From Chromera velia (lineage: Eukaryota; Sar; Chromeraceae): a DNA stretch of 21,983 nt. Every line of letters begins with the position of its first letter. The first letter of the stretch is position 1. This document shows, piece after piece, positions 10,232-19,332 of the stretch. Position numbers and translations under genes: made by a program. Under the pieces are notes generated by a model. That model had not been told where the DNA came from. It saw only the letters and a list, made by a program, of their open reading frames with translations, and searched no databases. The stretch is from assembly GCA_018398765.1 (NCBI GenBank), contig JAHBMJ010000490.1, forward strand, positions 23,952 to 45,934. The letters are read 5' to 3'.

Positions 10232-10258
10232 TCTGTGTGTGTACGTGTGTGTGTGTAT

Positions 10259-10307
<49 letters not shown>

Positions 10308-10348
10308 TGTGTATGTGTGTGTGTGTGTCTGTATGTGTGTGTGTGTGT

Positions 10349-10387
<39 letters not shown>
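10232..10387. repeat. (GT)n microsatellite
   Basis: An interrupted GT/GTAT tract of about 155 bp that grades into GGAT and GGGT repeats up to about 10430. Confidence 0.95.
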
Positions 10388-10388
<1 letters not shown>

Positions 10389-10489
10389 ATGGATGGATGG
10401 ATGAGTAGTTGGGTGGGTGGGTAGGTAGGTCACTGAGTGTAAGGGTACACGCAGGCTAGTTCAGAGGTTGGGTGTACAGAGCTAGCAGG

Positions 10490-10494
<5 letters not shown>

Positions 10495-10530
<36 letters not shown>
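10495..10530. repeat. (GA)n microsatellite
   Basis: A short uninterrupted AG tract within a purine-rich stretch. Confidence 0.9.
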
Positions 10531-10533
<3 letters not shown>

Positions 10534-11054
10534 AGGTGGGAGAGGGAGAAAGAGTATAGAGAGATGGCGTATACGTTTCAGTAAGAGAAAAGGAAGGAGA
10601 AAGGATCGAGGTAAGTAGGTAAGAAAGAGTGAGACAGGCCTTTCATAGGAGCAGAGAGTATGTATGGCAGGAGAAGTGTAACTGAATAGACGAATGACTG
10701 TCAGTGAATGAAAGAGCAGAGAGGTGCGGTAGGCAGGATATGGTAGAAAAGAATGATGAAAGATAAACAAAACAGATGAGTGTACACTGTACGGGGGGGC
10801 TTGGCAATCGGTTGGTAGAAAGTGAAGTGTAGGGGCACATTCAGTCAGACAGTGTGCTCGATGGTAGAAAGCTTATGATAGAAGAGCGAAAGAGAGAGAG
10901 AAGGGAAGAAGGCAGGCAGGGAGAGAACATAAGTGGATCAGTTACTTGGTAGGTCGGTTGGGTGGCCTTTTCCTTCCGTTCGCGTATTCTGTTAGTCAGA
11001 AAGAAAAAGAAGTCATTTCAAGAAAAACGCGTTTTTATGGTTTGACTCTACGAA

Positions 11055-11379
11055 GCCCTGGCCCTTGAATTGTGACCATTCAACCATCCTTTGCATCGAC
11101 TGATCTATATGGATGAATCTGTATGGTTTTCTTTTTCATTTTTCAATTCTTTTTTTTTTGTAAAAAAAAAAAATGGCCAGCTCCAGGTGGGGCCCTATCT
11201 GAAAGCGGTGTAAGCGCTCTCATCGCGCGCACGTGCGTCGATGACAGACATGCGACAATGGCGCAAAATATAAGAGCAAAGGATGGCGGTGGCATAGTGT
11301 TTGTCTGTGTGCGAGTTAGTGGTCTGTAGGTACGTTAAGGTGGTATATGCCTATTTGGTCACAATTCAAGGGCCAGGGC
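11055..11379 (+). mobile_element. TIR element family A, copy 2 (325 bp)
   Basis: Its 24-bp terminal inverted repeats (11055-11078 and 11356-11379) are perfect. It is in the same orientation as copy 1 and closely matches it, with scattered substitutions, a short extra segment (ggtggc near 11285) and a missing stretch near 11322. It has no coding capacity. Like copy 1, it contains a poly-T/poly-A hairpin (about 11149-11172). Flanks of this copy alone show no clear target-site duplication. Confidence 0.85.
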
Positions 11380-11492
11380 ATATATCCACCTGCAATGACT
11401 CTTTTATCGTTATAGCGGCAACACTGATCGCGGCGGCCGGTCGAGACGCTCAGATCCGCTTGTATCTTGGCCCATACACTGAAAAAATTTAA

Positions 11493-11500
11493 TTTTACGG
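11493..11500. repeat. 8-bp target-site duplication (left) of MITE B copy 1
   Basis: TTTTACGG, immediately left of the element and identical to 11734-11741 on the right. Confidence 0.9.
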
Positions 11501-11733
11501 AACTTCCCTGAACCTAAGTGTCACTTAAAAAAATATAATCAAGATGATCACTATCTGCGTTATCGTTTTTCAAGAGACCGTCCACGCCTGCGGCGTAGAC
11601 AGTCAAGACACCGTCCAGATATGTGGCTTTGGCTTTCAAGACACCGTAAATGATCCACGCCTGCGGCGTGAACTTTCAAGCTTATCCAAAAATGCGGCTT
11701 AAACTTTTAAATGGTAGTTAGGTTCAGGGAGGT
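11501..11733 (+). mobile_element. MITE family B, copy 1 (233 bp, 8-bp TSD)
   Basis: The element starts aacttccctgaacctaagtg and ends with an imperfect inverted copy (ggttcagggaggtc), giving imperfect TIRs of about 27 bp. It is flanked by perfect TTTTACGG repeats. The interior has sub-repeats built on ttcaaga(c/g)accgt and a palindromic ccacgcctgcggcgt motif present twice. There is no coding capacity. The 8-bp duplication fits cut-and-paste superfamilies such as hAT or P, but the ends do not match a family I can name. The second copy is at 15807-16040 in inverted orientation. Confidence 0.93.
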
Positions 11734-11741
11734 CTTTTACG
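11734..11741. repeat. 8-bp target-site duplication (right) of MITE B copy 1
   Basis: TTTTACGG, matching 11493-11500. Confidence 0.9.
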
Positions 11742-14641
11742 GCTTTGAATAGATTGAAATTCCACTTATTATACACTAAAAATGTCGTAGTTTTCGTCAT
11801 ATTATAAATCATATGCACTTCAAATTAAATTATTTCAATATGTTTTTTATATTTTATTCAAGTCTTTTGGGCCACTTGCTGCCAGTCAGTGCTAGATTTG
11901 CTGAGTCTTTCTCAGAGTGATTGAGAATCAGATTGATTGAAATAATGTTACATGACTTCCATTCGTTTGCAACCAACAATAAAACGCAAACGATGCGCAA
12001 TGGAGACTCCACACGCGCATTTCTCCATTCGCACCAGTGCTGCTTCGTTTCTTTTCTTTGTTCTGCATGCAGGCATGCATGTGGAAGAAAAATAATCCTC
12101 CCCCCACGCACGTTCCTCGTGGCCGCTCCTTCTGTCGCCGTATGCCGCGTCCGAAAACGCAGTCGACCACACGAGCAGGCAAGTGAGAGAGAGGAATGGA
12201 CGAACGAAAACGAAAAGAAAAGAAGGAAAGGAAAGCAACAGACCGAGTGCAATCCAGAGAAGAAGAAGTCAGACAGATACCCGTGATGAAAACAATGAAA
12301 CGTTCTTCTTTTTTCTTCAACAGAACAAGTCCAAATAAATCGCTTTGCGCACTTGACAGGCAAACAGCAAAAGCAAAACAAATAGTCAAGCCAGCAGATC
12401 GATTCTTCACCTCTGCACCAACGAGACTGTCTACTCGTGACTGGACTGAAGCCCTGTTTTGTCTCTTAATTCCGCTTGTCTCTGATGTTCACCTGTTCGT
12501 CCCCCATTGAGTGAGCACACGAGGGAAGAAAATCAAAGAAAGCAATGAGACGCCGTCAACACACCTTTAGATACAAAGCCGTGGGAAACGAAAAAAGCAT
12601 ATTCATTCATTTAAAACCAAACGGTCGATAAGCCCTCTCAAGATAACGAAATCAAAGAAACAAACAAACAAACAAGGCAGCGAAGAGACAGAGGCCACCC
12701 CTCCCTCCCTTCCACCAGGAGCTGCTTTGAGAGAGAGAGAAGAGAAAAGAAAAAAGGAAGAGCCAGAGAGAACGCAGGCAGCCCTCGATGAATGGACACG
12801 AGGTGATTGCGGTGGCTGCTTTTCTTTTTTGTTCTTTCTTCTGTTCTTTCCCTCTGTCTGTCAGGTGCTTCCTCTCTCTGAAACGGGACTTTCTTTCTTT
12901 TCTCCGCAGCTGCAGACAGACCCGACAGACTTCAGAGGGAAGCGACAATGACAAGCTCCCGGCTGGCTGCTCCTCTGTCTCTCTCTCACGATGGAGACGG
13001 TTCAGAAGGAGGGCAGCAGCCTCACTGAGTTACATGTTATGCCTGCCACCCTTCTCTCTCACGTCTTCCTTTCCCCTTCGCCTCCCTTCCACCTCGTTCT
13101 CTTCCCTTCATTCTTCTGTGTACCAAATCCCGAAACAGAATAACCGGAACCGCCGGAGGCAATAATGAGTCAACGAAAAAAAAAGCAAAACAACGAAGAA
13201 AATTAAGAAAGACGAAACCTTAAACCGAACACAAATCATAGATCCATGCACGCACACGGTCTTGCTAGTGAGAAGGGAGGAAGGAAGAAACACAGACGAG
13301 ACGAACCGAGACGAATGGATTATTTAGTGAACGACTGTGTGTGTGTGGAGTCTGCTGCAACGCATTGCAAGCAGTGTTGGTTAATTGGGTAGGGGGGACA
13401 AAGGAGGGATGGATCCATCATACTGTATTGCTCTGTACGTTGCAGCTCTTCATGCCGGTTTTCGTTTTTTCTTGTGTCATTCTGCTTGTGCTTCATCAAA
13501 TAAATGAAGAGAAGAGTCCGCAGGAGCTTTCCTTGCTTCTTTGGCGTTGGTTGTTTACAGGAGGGGAAGGGCGGAGGGGCTGGCTGGGGGGAAAGAAAGT
13601 CGGAAGCATGTCTCGCTGTCTTGACTTGATTCGAGCAAACACTCAGTCATTCATTGATGCAGTCATTCATTCATTGACTTAGTTCGTTATTTCTTGTCCA
13701 AGATGCACTCACACACACAGTGGTTGCTTGAGTGCGCAGACGCCATGCACAGGTAGAGACAGACCAACCGACAGGCTTTTCTTCCTCCAGCAGGCGCAGT
13801 GTTTTTCCTTCATTTTCCTTCTGCCTGTCTGTTTTTCTCAGTCTGTCTGTCTCTCTGACATTCTCTCTCTCTCGCGACCCATCTGATGATCGTTCGGATT
13901 CTTTTCCCTTCGTTTCTTCCTCCTTCGTTTCTTCAAAGAGAGGAATGGAAACACATGCACGCATGCGCATTCACGTCATGGCACGCATTAAACCAAAGCG
14001 ATAGATAGATAGATAGGATCTTTCTGAGTGACCTCACATCCTTCCTGCCTTCTGGTCTTCTACCGTCGTGTTCCTCTCTCTGAAACGTTTTCTTTCTTTT
14101 TCATGAATGAACTCTATCTTTCTCTTTCTGATTGACCTTGCAAATATGCCACTGACTGTTCTAGTGACAAAGGAAGAGGGGGCTAAGCGAAAAGAAAGAA
14201 AAGAAGAAAGACGTCAACAGACAACCACCACAGCGTCCATCCATGGAGGAAAGAAGGAAGGTCGCTCCCTCTCTCTCTCTCCCCTTTCCTTTCTCTTTCT
14301 TCTCTGATACCGCAAGAGTCATCATCATTCCAGTCGAGCAGCTCCCTCATGCATCCACATCCACGGTGTTATTCAGTTGGCTGCACGAAGGACGGACAGG
14401 AAACAGGACGGGATATAAAAAGCAACACTCGAACGAAGGAGACGAACGGAGAAAGAGAGAAGGGGAAAAACGCACGAACTGAGGAACAAAGAGGAGAACC
14501 AATAAAGATAGGAGGTTTGAAAGAACATAAAGATAGGAGAGGAGCGGTGATCAAAACGAAAAAAGACGGAAAACACACGGGGAGAAAAGAAGAGAGTCTG
14601 GAGCTTCATCTTTTGGGACACTGGGTGTTGATTTTCAAAAT
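11742..14641. other. 2.9-kb low-complexity spacer, no firm gene
   Basis: The sequence is dominated by strand-biased purine or pyrimidine stretches (aaagaaaagaagaaag, ttctttcttctg). Frames of 100-175 codons occur on both strands, but none has an ATG-led, gene-like composition. Around 12,840-12,950 there are two consecutive acceptor-like YAG sites before VLPLSETGLSFFSP and LQTDPTDFRGKRQ. A frame at 13341-13682 has one hydrophobic stretch but lacks an ATG at its start. Some of this may be untranslated sequence of the minus-strand gene at 14642-14953. Confidence 0.5.
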
Positions 14642-14953
14642 TCAGTTTCGGTGTTGCGTCTTTGTTGTGGCTGCAGAAGACTGACAGTTCGGAAAGAGAA
14701 GCTGGTTGCTTCCCGAGGATCCACTTCCGCTGTTCTGCTGCTGGCTTGCCTCCTGCTTGCTGTCTGCGACTTTGACATCGAAGGAGCTGGAGGTAGTAGG
14801 GGAAGGGTTAGAGTTCTCCCTCTCAGGGTTGAACTCCTTGAAGATCACATCCTGCTCGATGACAAATTGCTGGTATTCCTGCTGGTAGAGTTTGGCCTGC
14901 TCAAGGAGATCCTGAGCGGGGGTGGAGTTGCTAGTGTTGGTGGGGAGGGACAT
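14642..14953 (-). CDS. small intronless gene, 103-residue protein of unknown function
   Basis: The ATG is complementary to 14951-14953 and the frame ends in a stop complementary to 14642-14644. Third codon positions are strongly G/C, unlike the surrounding AT- and purine-rich DNA, so it is very likely coding. The protein starts MSLPTNTSNSTPAQDLLEQA. It has one amphipathic helix of about 28 residues (about 13-41: LLEQAKLYQQEYQQFVIEQD, then VIFKEFN), followed by a Ser/Gln/Asn/Gly-rich disordered tail. There is no signal peptide, membrane segment or catalytic motif. The single helix with a disordered tail suggests a small binding subunit, but no family is recognised. The frame is open upstream to about 15112 without an in-frame ATG, so a longer spliced form is possible. 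It lies between inverted MITE B copies. Confidence 0.72.
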   Translation of the reverse strand: MSLPTNTSNSTPAQDLLEQAKLYQQEYQQFVIEQDVIFKEFNPERENSNPSPTTSSSFDVKVADSKQEASQQQNSGSGSSGSNQLLFPNCQSSAATTKTQHRN

Positions 14954-15798
14954 CTTTCTTTTCTTTTTTCTAAATAGATTGAAGTGTTGAGGTGCTTTGC
15001 TCCAGCTGGAGAAAGGAGAGTGCAGAAAAAGGTTAGATCGGCCTTCGTAGCGGTCGAAAAGAGATTGGAGCGTTGAAGCTGGAGCAAAGCTGTAGCGATA
15101 ATCAAGTAGCAAGTGGCGAAGAAAAGATCGTGAGTGAGTGGGGTGGTCATGAGCTACGAAGTGTTAAAGAAAGGTTTTCTGACAGTCACACAGAGAAGGC
15201 GGAAAGAAATATAGCGAGACCACCTCACTAACCGTTGTGGCCCCGGAAACTTCAAATATACCGTGGCTCTTTCCAAAATAACTGGCGACCCCGGGGACGT
15301 TCGCATGCATGCTCGCAACCGGCCGAGTAAGTGCCCCCGCCCCGGCGAGGGAGCGAAACAACTATAGAGTATAGCTTGCCCCAATAATCTCCGCCCTCCG
15401 TGGGGCTGTATACGTATGAATATATATTTATATATATTAAAATACGTATATATCGATCGAGAAATCTTAACTGTTCGATATGAATCGAGTGACCTGTTCG
15501 ATTTCATCCCGAGGGTCAGAATACATAGCTATCAGTCATCCTCTGAACATCATTTGATGATTAAATGGACCCTTTTCTCCGTTGAATAAACTTTCTGGGC
15601 TGGTTTCTATGTATTCGTTAAGCGTCAACTAGCGTCAACTTAGTAGTGTTGTTTAAACGTCAGTTGGCTCAATATGGCCGCCTCTGAACAGCTTTCCAAT
15701 ATTAAAGGGGGACATTTTCTGAAGCCGACAGAACAACATGACAAAGGATGCACCTTTGACTTAGATCCAAATATGTTTCCTGCAACTCGGTACAACTC
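14954..15798. other. upstream region of the minus-strand gene, no further gene
   Basis: Contains a GC-rich patch at about 15230-15350 (gcgaccccggggacg, ccccgccccggcgaggg) next to an extremely AT-rich patch at 15417-15452 (tatatatttatatatatt). This could be a promoter for the minus-strand gene, though the distance is large. 15460-15798 shows nothing identifiable. Confidence 0.4.
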
Positions 15799-15806
15799 GG
15801 TCGAAG
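15799..15806. repeat. 8-bp target-site duplication (left) of MITE B copy 2
   Basis: GGTCGAAG, identical to 16041-16048. Confidence 0.9.
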
Positions 15807-16040
15807 GACCTCCCTAAATCTAACTACCACTTAAAAGTTTAAGCCGCATTTTTGGATAAGCTTGAAAGTCTGTGCCGCAGGCGCGGATCATTTACGGTGT
15901 CTTGAAAGCCAAAGCCGCATATCTGAATGGTGTTTTGACCATCCACACCGCAGGCGTGAACAGTCTCTTGAAAGACAATGCCACACATAGAGATCATCTT
16001 GATTATATTTTTTCAAGTGGCACTTAGGTTCAGGGAGGTT
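15807..16040 (-). mobile_element. MITE family B, copy 2 (234 bp, inverted, 8-bp TSD)
   Basis: This is the reverse complement of the 11501-11733 element with scattered substitutions, including the aataatcaagatgatc-type left part and the two gcctgcgg motifs. It is flanked by perfect GGTCGAAG duplications. Independent duplications at both copies show that each was inserted separately as a 233-234 bp unit. Confidence 0.93.
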
Positions 16041-16048
16041 GGTCGAAG
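16041..16048. repeat. 8-bp target-site duplication (right) of MITE B copy 2
   Basis: GGTCGAAG, matching 15799-15806. Confidence 0.9.
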
Positions 16049-16217
16049 ATGCACTCGGTATGGGCCCTCATTGCTTGTCAGTTTTCTTTCCTTCGTCTTC
16101 TTGATACGTACTACATACAAGCATGGCACTCATCCGTCCAGGGGGCAACAAATGCAGAGGGCCTCGCCTCTTCTGGCTCGTGAGATTGTGTCTGCATGCC
16201 TGTTCGCCTGTCGCTGT

Positions 16218-16317
16218 CCGTCTGTCTGTATGAATGCGGTGAAGGAGGTGAAGGAAGAATGATACGGTCCGTCTGTCTGTGTGAATGCGGTGAAGGTGAG
16301 GGAAGAATGATACGGTC
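16218..16317. repeat. tandem duplication of a ~50-bp segment
   Basis: A segment beginning ccgtctgtctgt(a/g)tgaatg and ending agaatgatacggt occurs twice in a row (units of about 51 and 48 bp). A partial ctgtccgtctg start follows. It lies upstream of the 16463 gene. Confidence 0.8.
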
Positions 16318-16462
16318 TGTGTGTCTGTCCGTCTGTTTATGGAGCGAAAAAGAAGAACAGGAAAACATTTAGTCTGTCTTTCTGTCTGTTTGTGTGCGTT
16401 TGTGTAGACGTGTATGCGTGTGTCTGTGTGGAGGAGGGTCACTGGCTCTGATTCCTCTGGCC

Positions 16463-17806
16463 ATGGGTCTCTCTGTCGAGCCGTCCCAACCTGCCTGGGA
16501 GGGCGTCGGAGCGCAGGATCTCACTCGCGCGGCAAATTTGCAAAGGATTATCCATTTGCATTCTTTCTTCCTTGTTGCCCTTGTTTCTTTCTGCTGCGTG
16601 TTGCTGTCTGCAGCTTTCACTCCCTTCTTGTCCATCCTCGTTGATCCCTGTGCCTTTGCCTCCAATTTCGAGGAGCGGCATTCGATTGTGCACAACCCGT
16701 GCTGGCTCGAGGAGGAATCTCCTGATGAATTGGTGTCCAGGGGTGACCTTCTGGAGTCTCCCCTGTTTGCACCGATGGCCTTCGAAGTACATCGGGGGGG
16801 AGGACGGGAGCCTAAGGTGGTGCTTCCATCCACAGAGTTCAGACAGGCTGGCAACAGGAATAGAGAAGTCTGTCACCATGTCTGCACACAACAGGGTCAG
16901 TCAGTCAGTGCGAATAGATCCTCTTTGTGATCAATTGATATTTCGGCCAACGCTTCTCTCCTTCTGTAGGACGTAATGTTTGATTGCTTTCTTTCATTGA
17001 TTCGTTCATTTATCTATTCATCCATTCCCCTATTCATCCGTTCAATCATTCCTTCACTTATTCATCTATTTCATCCGTCTATTCATCCGTTCATTGATGC
17101 ATACATCCATTCATTGACTCACTCACTCACTCATTCATGCATTCACATGGATTTATTCATCTATCCATTCATTCATTCGTTCATTCATCCATTCATTCAT
17201 CCAATCATTCATTCATTCGTTCATTCGTTTTCTGCTTCATAGGGACTCGACATCCGTCTTCGTTAGCGTCCTCCAGAGCAAGTGCATGCACGGTGTTTCC
17301 TCCAATCGTTCTCCATCTTTGTCTTTCCGATCTCTGTGCCTAACCCTTCTCCCTCTCTGTGCATCCTCCAATCGCTTCTCCCTCAGTCCAATATCAGAAA
17401 GAACGGGAAAACACCGTGAAACATGCTAATATCAATGAGATAGCCGTTGCATTGTACAAACTCACTGCATGCTAGACTCACTGTTCACACAGCAAACGGA
17501 CCTGGGCGTTTTCGACCTGGGCATCTTCTTGCACACCCTCCACCAGATCCTCTGCCTCATCGTCGAGAGTGGCAAAAAGGTGCAGAGTGGCAGGCCCTCC
17601 TCCCACTCCCAACGAGCCGGGGACAACCGCAGAGATAGGCCCCCCCCTCTTCCCACTCGCAGGGGACAAGCTCGAACGACGGCCCGTCTCCTTCGCACCG
17701 GACCGAAGGAAGTGTGAACGATCTCCTCTTTCGGGTCATCTGCAGGAACAGAGATGCGCAGAAGTCACCCAATAAATATGTATGGGCTGTGGATCACGAG
17801 ATATGA
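16463..17806 (+). CDS. four-exon gene, unknown protein (exons 16463-16895, 17387-17415, 17493-17579, 17663-17806)
   Basis: The ATG at 16463 has a good context (gccATGg). Exon 1 ends in phase 1 at GTCAGT. A 29-nt exon (ctcag acceptor at 17386, GTGAAA donor) restores phase. Exon 3 encodes QTDLGVFDLGIFLHTLHQIL and onward, ending at a GTGCAG donor. Exon 4 encodes VNDLLFRVICRNRDAQKSPN and ends at TGA 17804-17806. All joins are in phase, giving 230 residues. Third positions in exon 3 are almost all G/C. Residues 35-60 form a hydrophobic stretch that would be a membrane helix. However, the same DNA (16556-16613) is a pyrimidine tract ending in gtctgcag, so it may instead be the end of an intron with the true upstream exon elsewhere. 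The micro-exon is the least certain part; an alternative acceptor at 17242 gives a stop at 17343. No family is recognised. Confidence 0.5.
16976..17235. repeat. degenerate (ATTC)n microsatellite
   Basis: About 250 bp of cattcatt/ttcatcc/actcactc words lie within the predicted first intron (16896-17386) of the 16463 gene. The Ile/His/Ser-rich open frames across it are artefacts. Confidence 0.9.
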
Positions 17807-18987
17807 ACCACGATGTTGAAAGGAGAAGACACAATGCAGAGGGCCACACAGGTAGCTTCTCTTGCATAGATGGAGGGAGGAGATGTGGTCAGTTAGTGGT
17901 CCCGGACCGGCAAGTATCGAGGCAGAGAGGGAGAATTCAGAAATGCGGAAGGCAAACTGTCAACCTTAGAATGCAGCCTCAAACAACAAGACACCCAAAC
18001 CTCCTGGTCAGTTAGTCAGTCAGCCGGTTAGGGAATGAGTCAGCCGCCACACATACACACAGATGGGGGTTGGGGGGGGGGGCAGACAGACAGACACAGC
18101 AGGCAGACAGAAAGACAGACTACACAGAGAGAGGGAGAGAACCCTGAAGAAAGAAGCAAAAAAAGAAGGGGACGAATGCCAAGAAAGGGAAAGAGCGAAA
18201 AAATGTTGGACCAAGTCAGTGCCACCAGGCATCACCAGGCCCTACGAGAAGAGGCTGGATGAAGGGAGTGGTAGTAAAAACTTGCAGTCAGACTCATCCA
18301 GCTTATACACAGCAGGACAACCGCTGAATGGATGGAGGGGTGAAGCACGCGCGCAAGAACGAAAATCCCAATAGCCCCAAATCCGTTTCCACGACCCCCC
18401 ATTCCTTGGAATCTCATTACCGTGTACTACCATATTAGGCATCCCGTAGCATGTGCACAAACCCGCCAACCCTTGACCAACCCTTCTGCATTCGCTCGGG
18501 GTTGTCAGCCTCCCCGTAGTATGCCTTGGAATGGACCCTTCCCACCGTAAAAATCGAGCAACAAAGAAAGTGTAGAAAAAAATCAAAGGAACATATATAG
18601 GGTGTTGTTGTAGAAAGGGCTACTCAATCTCTCTTTCTCTATCTGTCTCCCTTTCCAAACGTTCCATCATGTTCATCGGATCGATTTTCACGAAGATCTA
18701 AAAAACGATCTTTTTGCACCACTTTCTCGATCCACGCACGTCTTCTTCCGAGACCCAATCAAATCTTTGTAGGTGACACTTGAAGAACCCGCTTAGCTTT
18801 CGATCCTCTTTGCAACACACGGTTGCTTCTGACATGCATGCGCTGACCAAACTTTGTCATGCACCAAAATTGCACCAAAGCGACTCACAGGCCGGTGTCA
18901 AAAACGGCCCCGGAAAGTTTGGGCGTGATTGGATTTTTGCGCTTTCCGGGGTCGCTCGCACGCTTGCGTGCGTCAGATGGTCTCACA
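17807..18987. other. intergenic region upstream of the right-hand gene
   Basis: The 17,807-18,350 part holds purine-rich, microsatellite-like DNA with CAGACA and GTCAGTCAGT runs. 18,360-18,570 is compositionally different, with several short inverted repeats (for example cggggttgtcagcctccccg near 18498). A TATATA motif is at about 18594-18600. No coding region is supported. Confidence 0.45.
18906..18953. other. strong GC-rich inverted repeat (hairpin)
   Basis: Arms ccccggaaag (18908-18917) and ctttccgggg (18942-18951) are perfectly complementary across a 24-base loop. The stem extends by a G:U and a G:C pair at the base. A smaller hairpin (gcacgcttgcgtgc) follows at about 18957-18970. It lies about 360 bases upstream of the right-hand gene's ATG, so it could be a 5'-UTR structure, a promoter element or a repeat end. 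Confidence 0.5.
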
Positions 18988-19332
18988 ATGTCTGTGTTGG
19001 AGCCTGAAGGTTTGATCCCTAGCTTGTTTCTTGCAAGTTCCCAAAAACTTGGTCGGTCGACCTTGCGGTACATAGGGAGAGAAGGGGATTTGCTTGGTGT
19101 GCTCAAACTTGTGCATGCTCTTTCTTCCAGTTTTTTGTCAAGACACCGATTTTTGTGGGGCGATGCCAACGCTTTGAAGTGCCTGCCTCCGCATTTCGTG
19201 ACATCGGAGTTCTTGGTTCAGAGTGGCAGCCCAAGAAGAATTTTGGGCTGGGGAGGAAAAAGAGACACGCAAGTTGTTTTTTTCTTCACCTTTTCTGCTG
19301 GACTGAGTGAGCATGGAAGTGGAGACGGATGA
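18988..19332 (+). CDS. possible upstream ORF before the right-hand gene
   Basis: An ATG (cacaATGtct) at 18988 opens 114 codons to TGA at 19330-19332, overlapping the ATG at 19313 in another frame. Composition is T-rich with poor third-position bias, and no family is recognised. It may be an untranslated leader with an upstream frame, a separate exon, or chance. Confidence 0.2.
   Translation: MSVLEPEGLIPSLFLASSQKLGRSTLRYIGREGDLLGVLKLVHALSSSFLSRHRFLWGDANALKCLPPHFVTSEFLVQSGSPRRILGWGGKRDTQVVFFFTFSAGLSEHGSGDG

Larger units (their letters stand above)
10064..11054. other. spacer between the two family A elements, microsatellite-rich
   Basis: Holds the GT tract at 10232-10387, GGAT/GGGT runs to 10430, and a GA tract at 10495-10530. 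After these comes purine-rich DNA (gaaag/gagag/aggaag words) to about 10,920. No coding region is supported. Confidence 0.6.

Noticed and set aside
10050-10433. His/Thr-repeat and Val/Cys-repeat frames
   Set aside because: Translations of the GT/CA microsatellite.
13341-13682. Possible membrane protein frame
   Set aside because: No ATG at the start, no coding bias, and low-complexity flanks. The hydrophobic stretch comes from T-rich DNA.
11501-16040. A single 4.5-kb transposon with 230-bp inverted ends
   Set aside because: Each end is itself a complete element with its own, different 8-bp duplication, so the two were inserted independently.
17478-17669. Minus-strand frame ending ...AQVRLLCEQ opposite the 17493 exon
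   Set aside because: It reads well, but third-position G/C bias is much stronger on the plus strand, and the plus-strand exon has matching splice sites and phase.
16463-17806. Similarity of the 17493 exon to SMG9 (FLHTLHQIL-type segment)
   Set aside because: Only a short hydrophobic pattern matches. The G-domain motifs expected of SMG9 are absent from the rebuilt protein.
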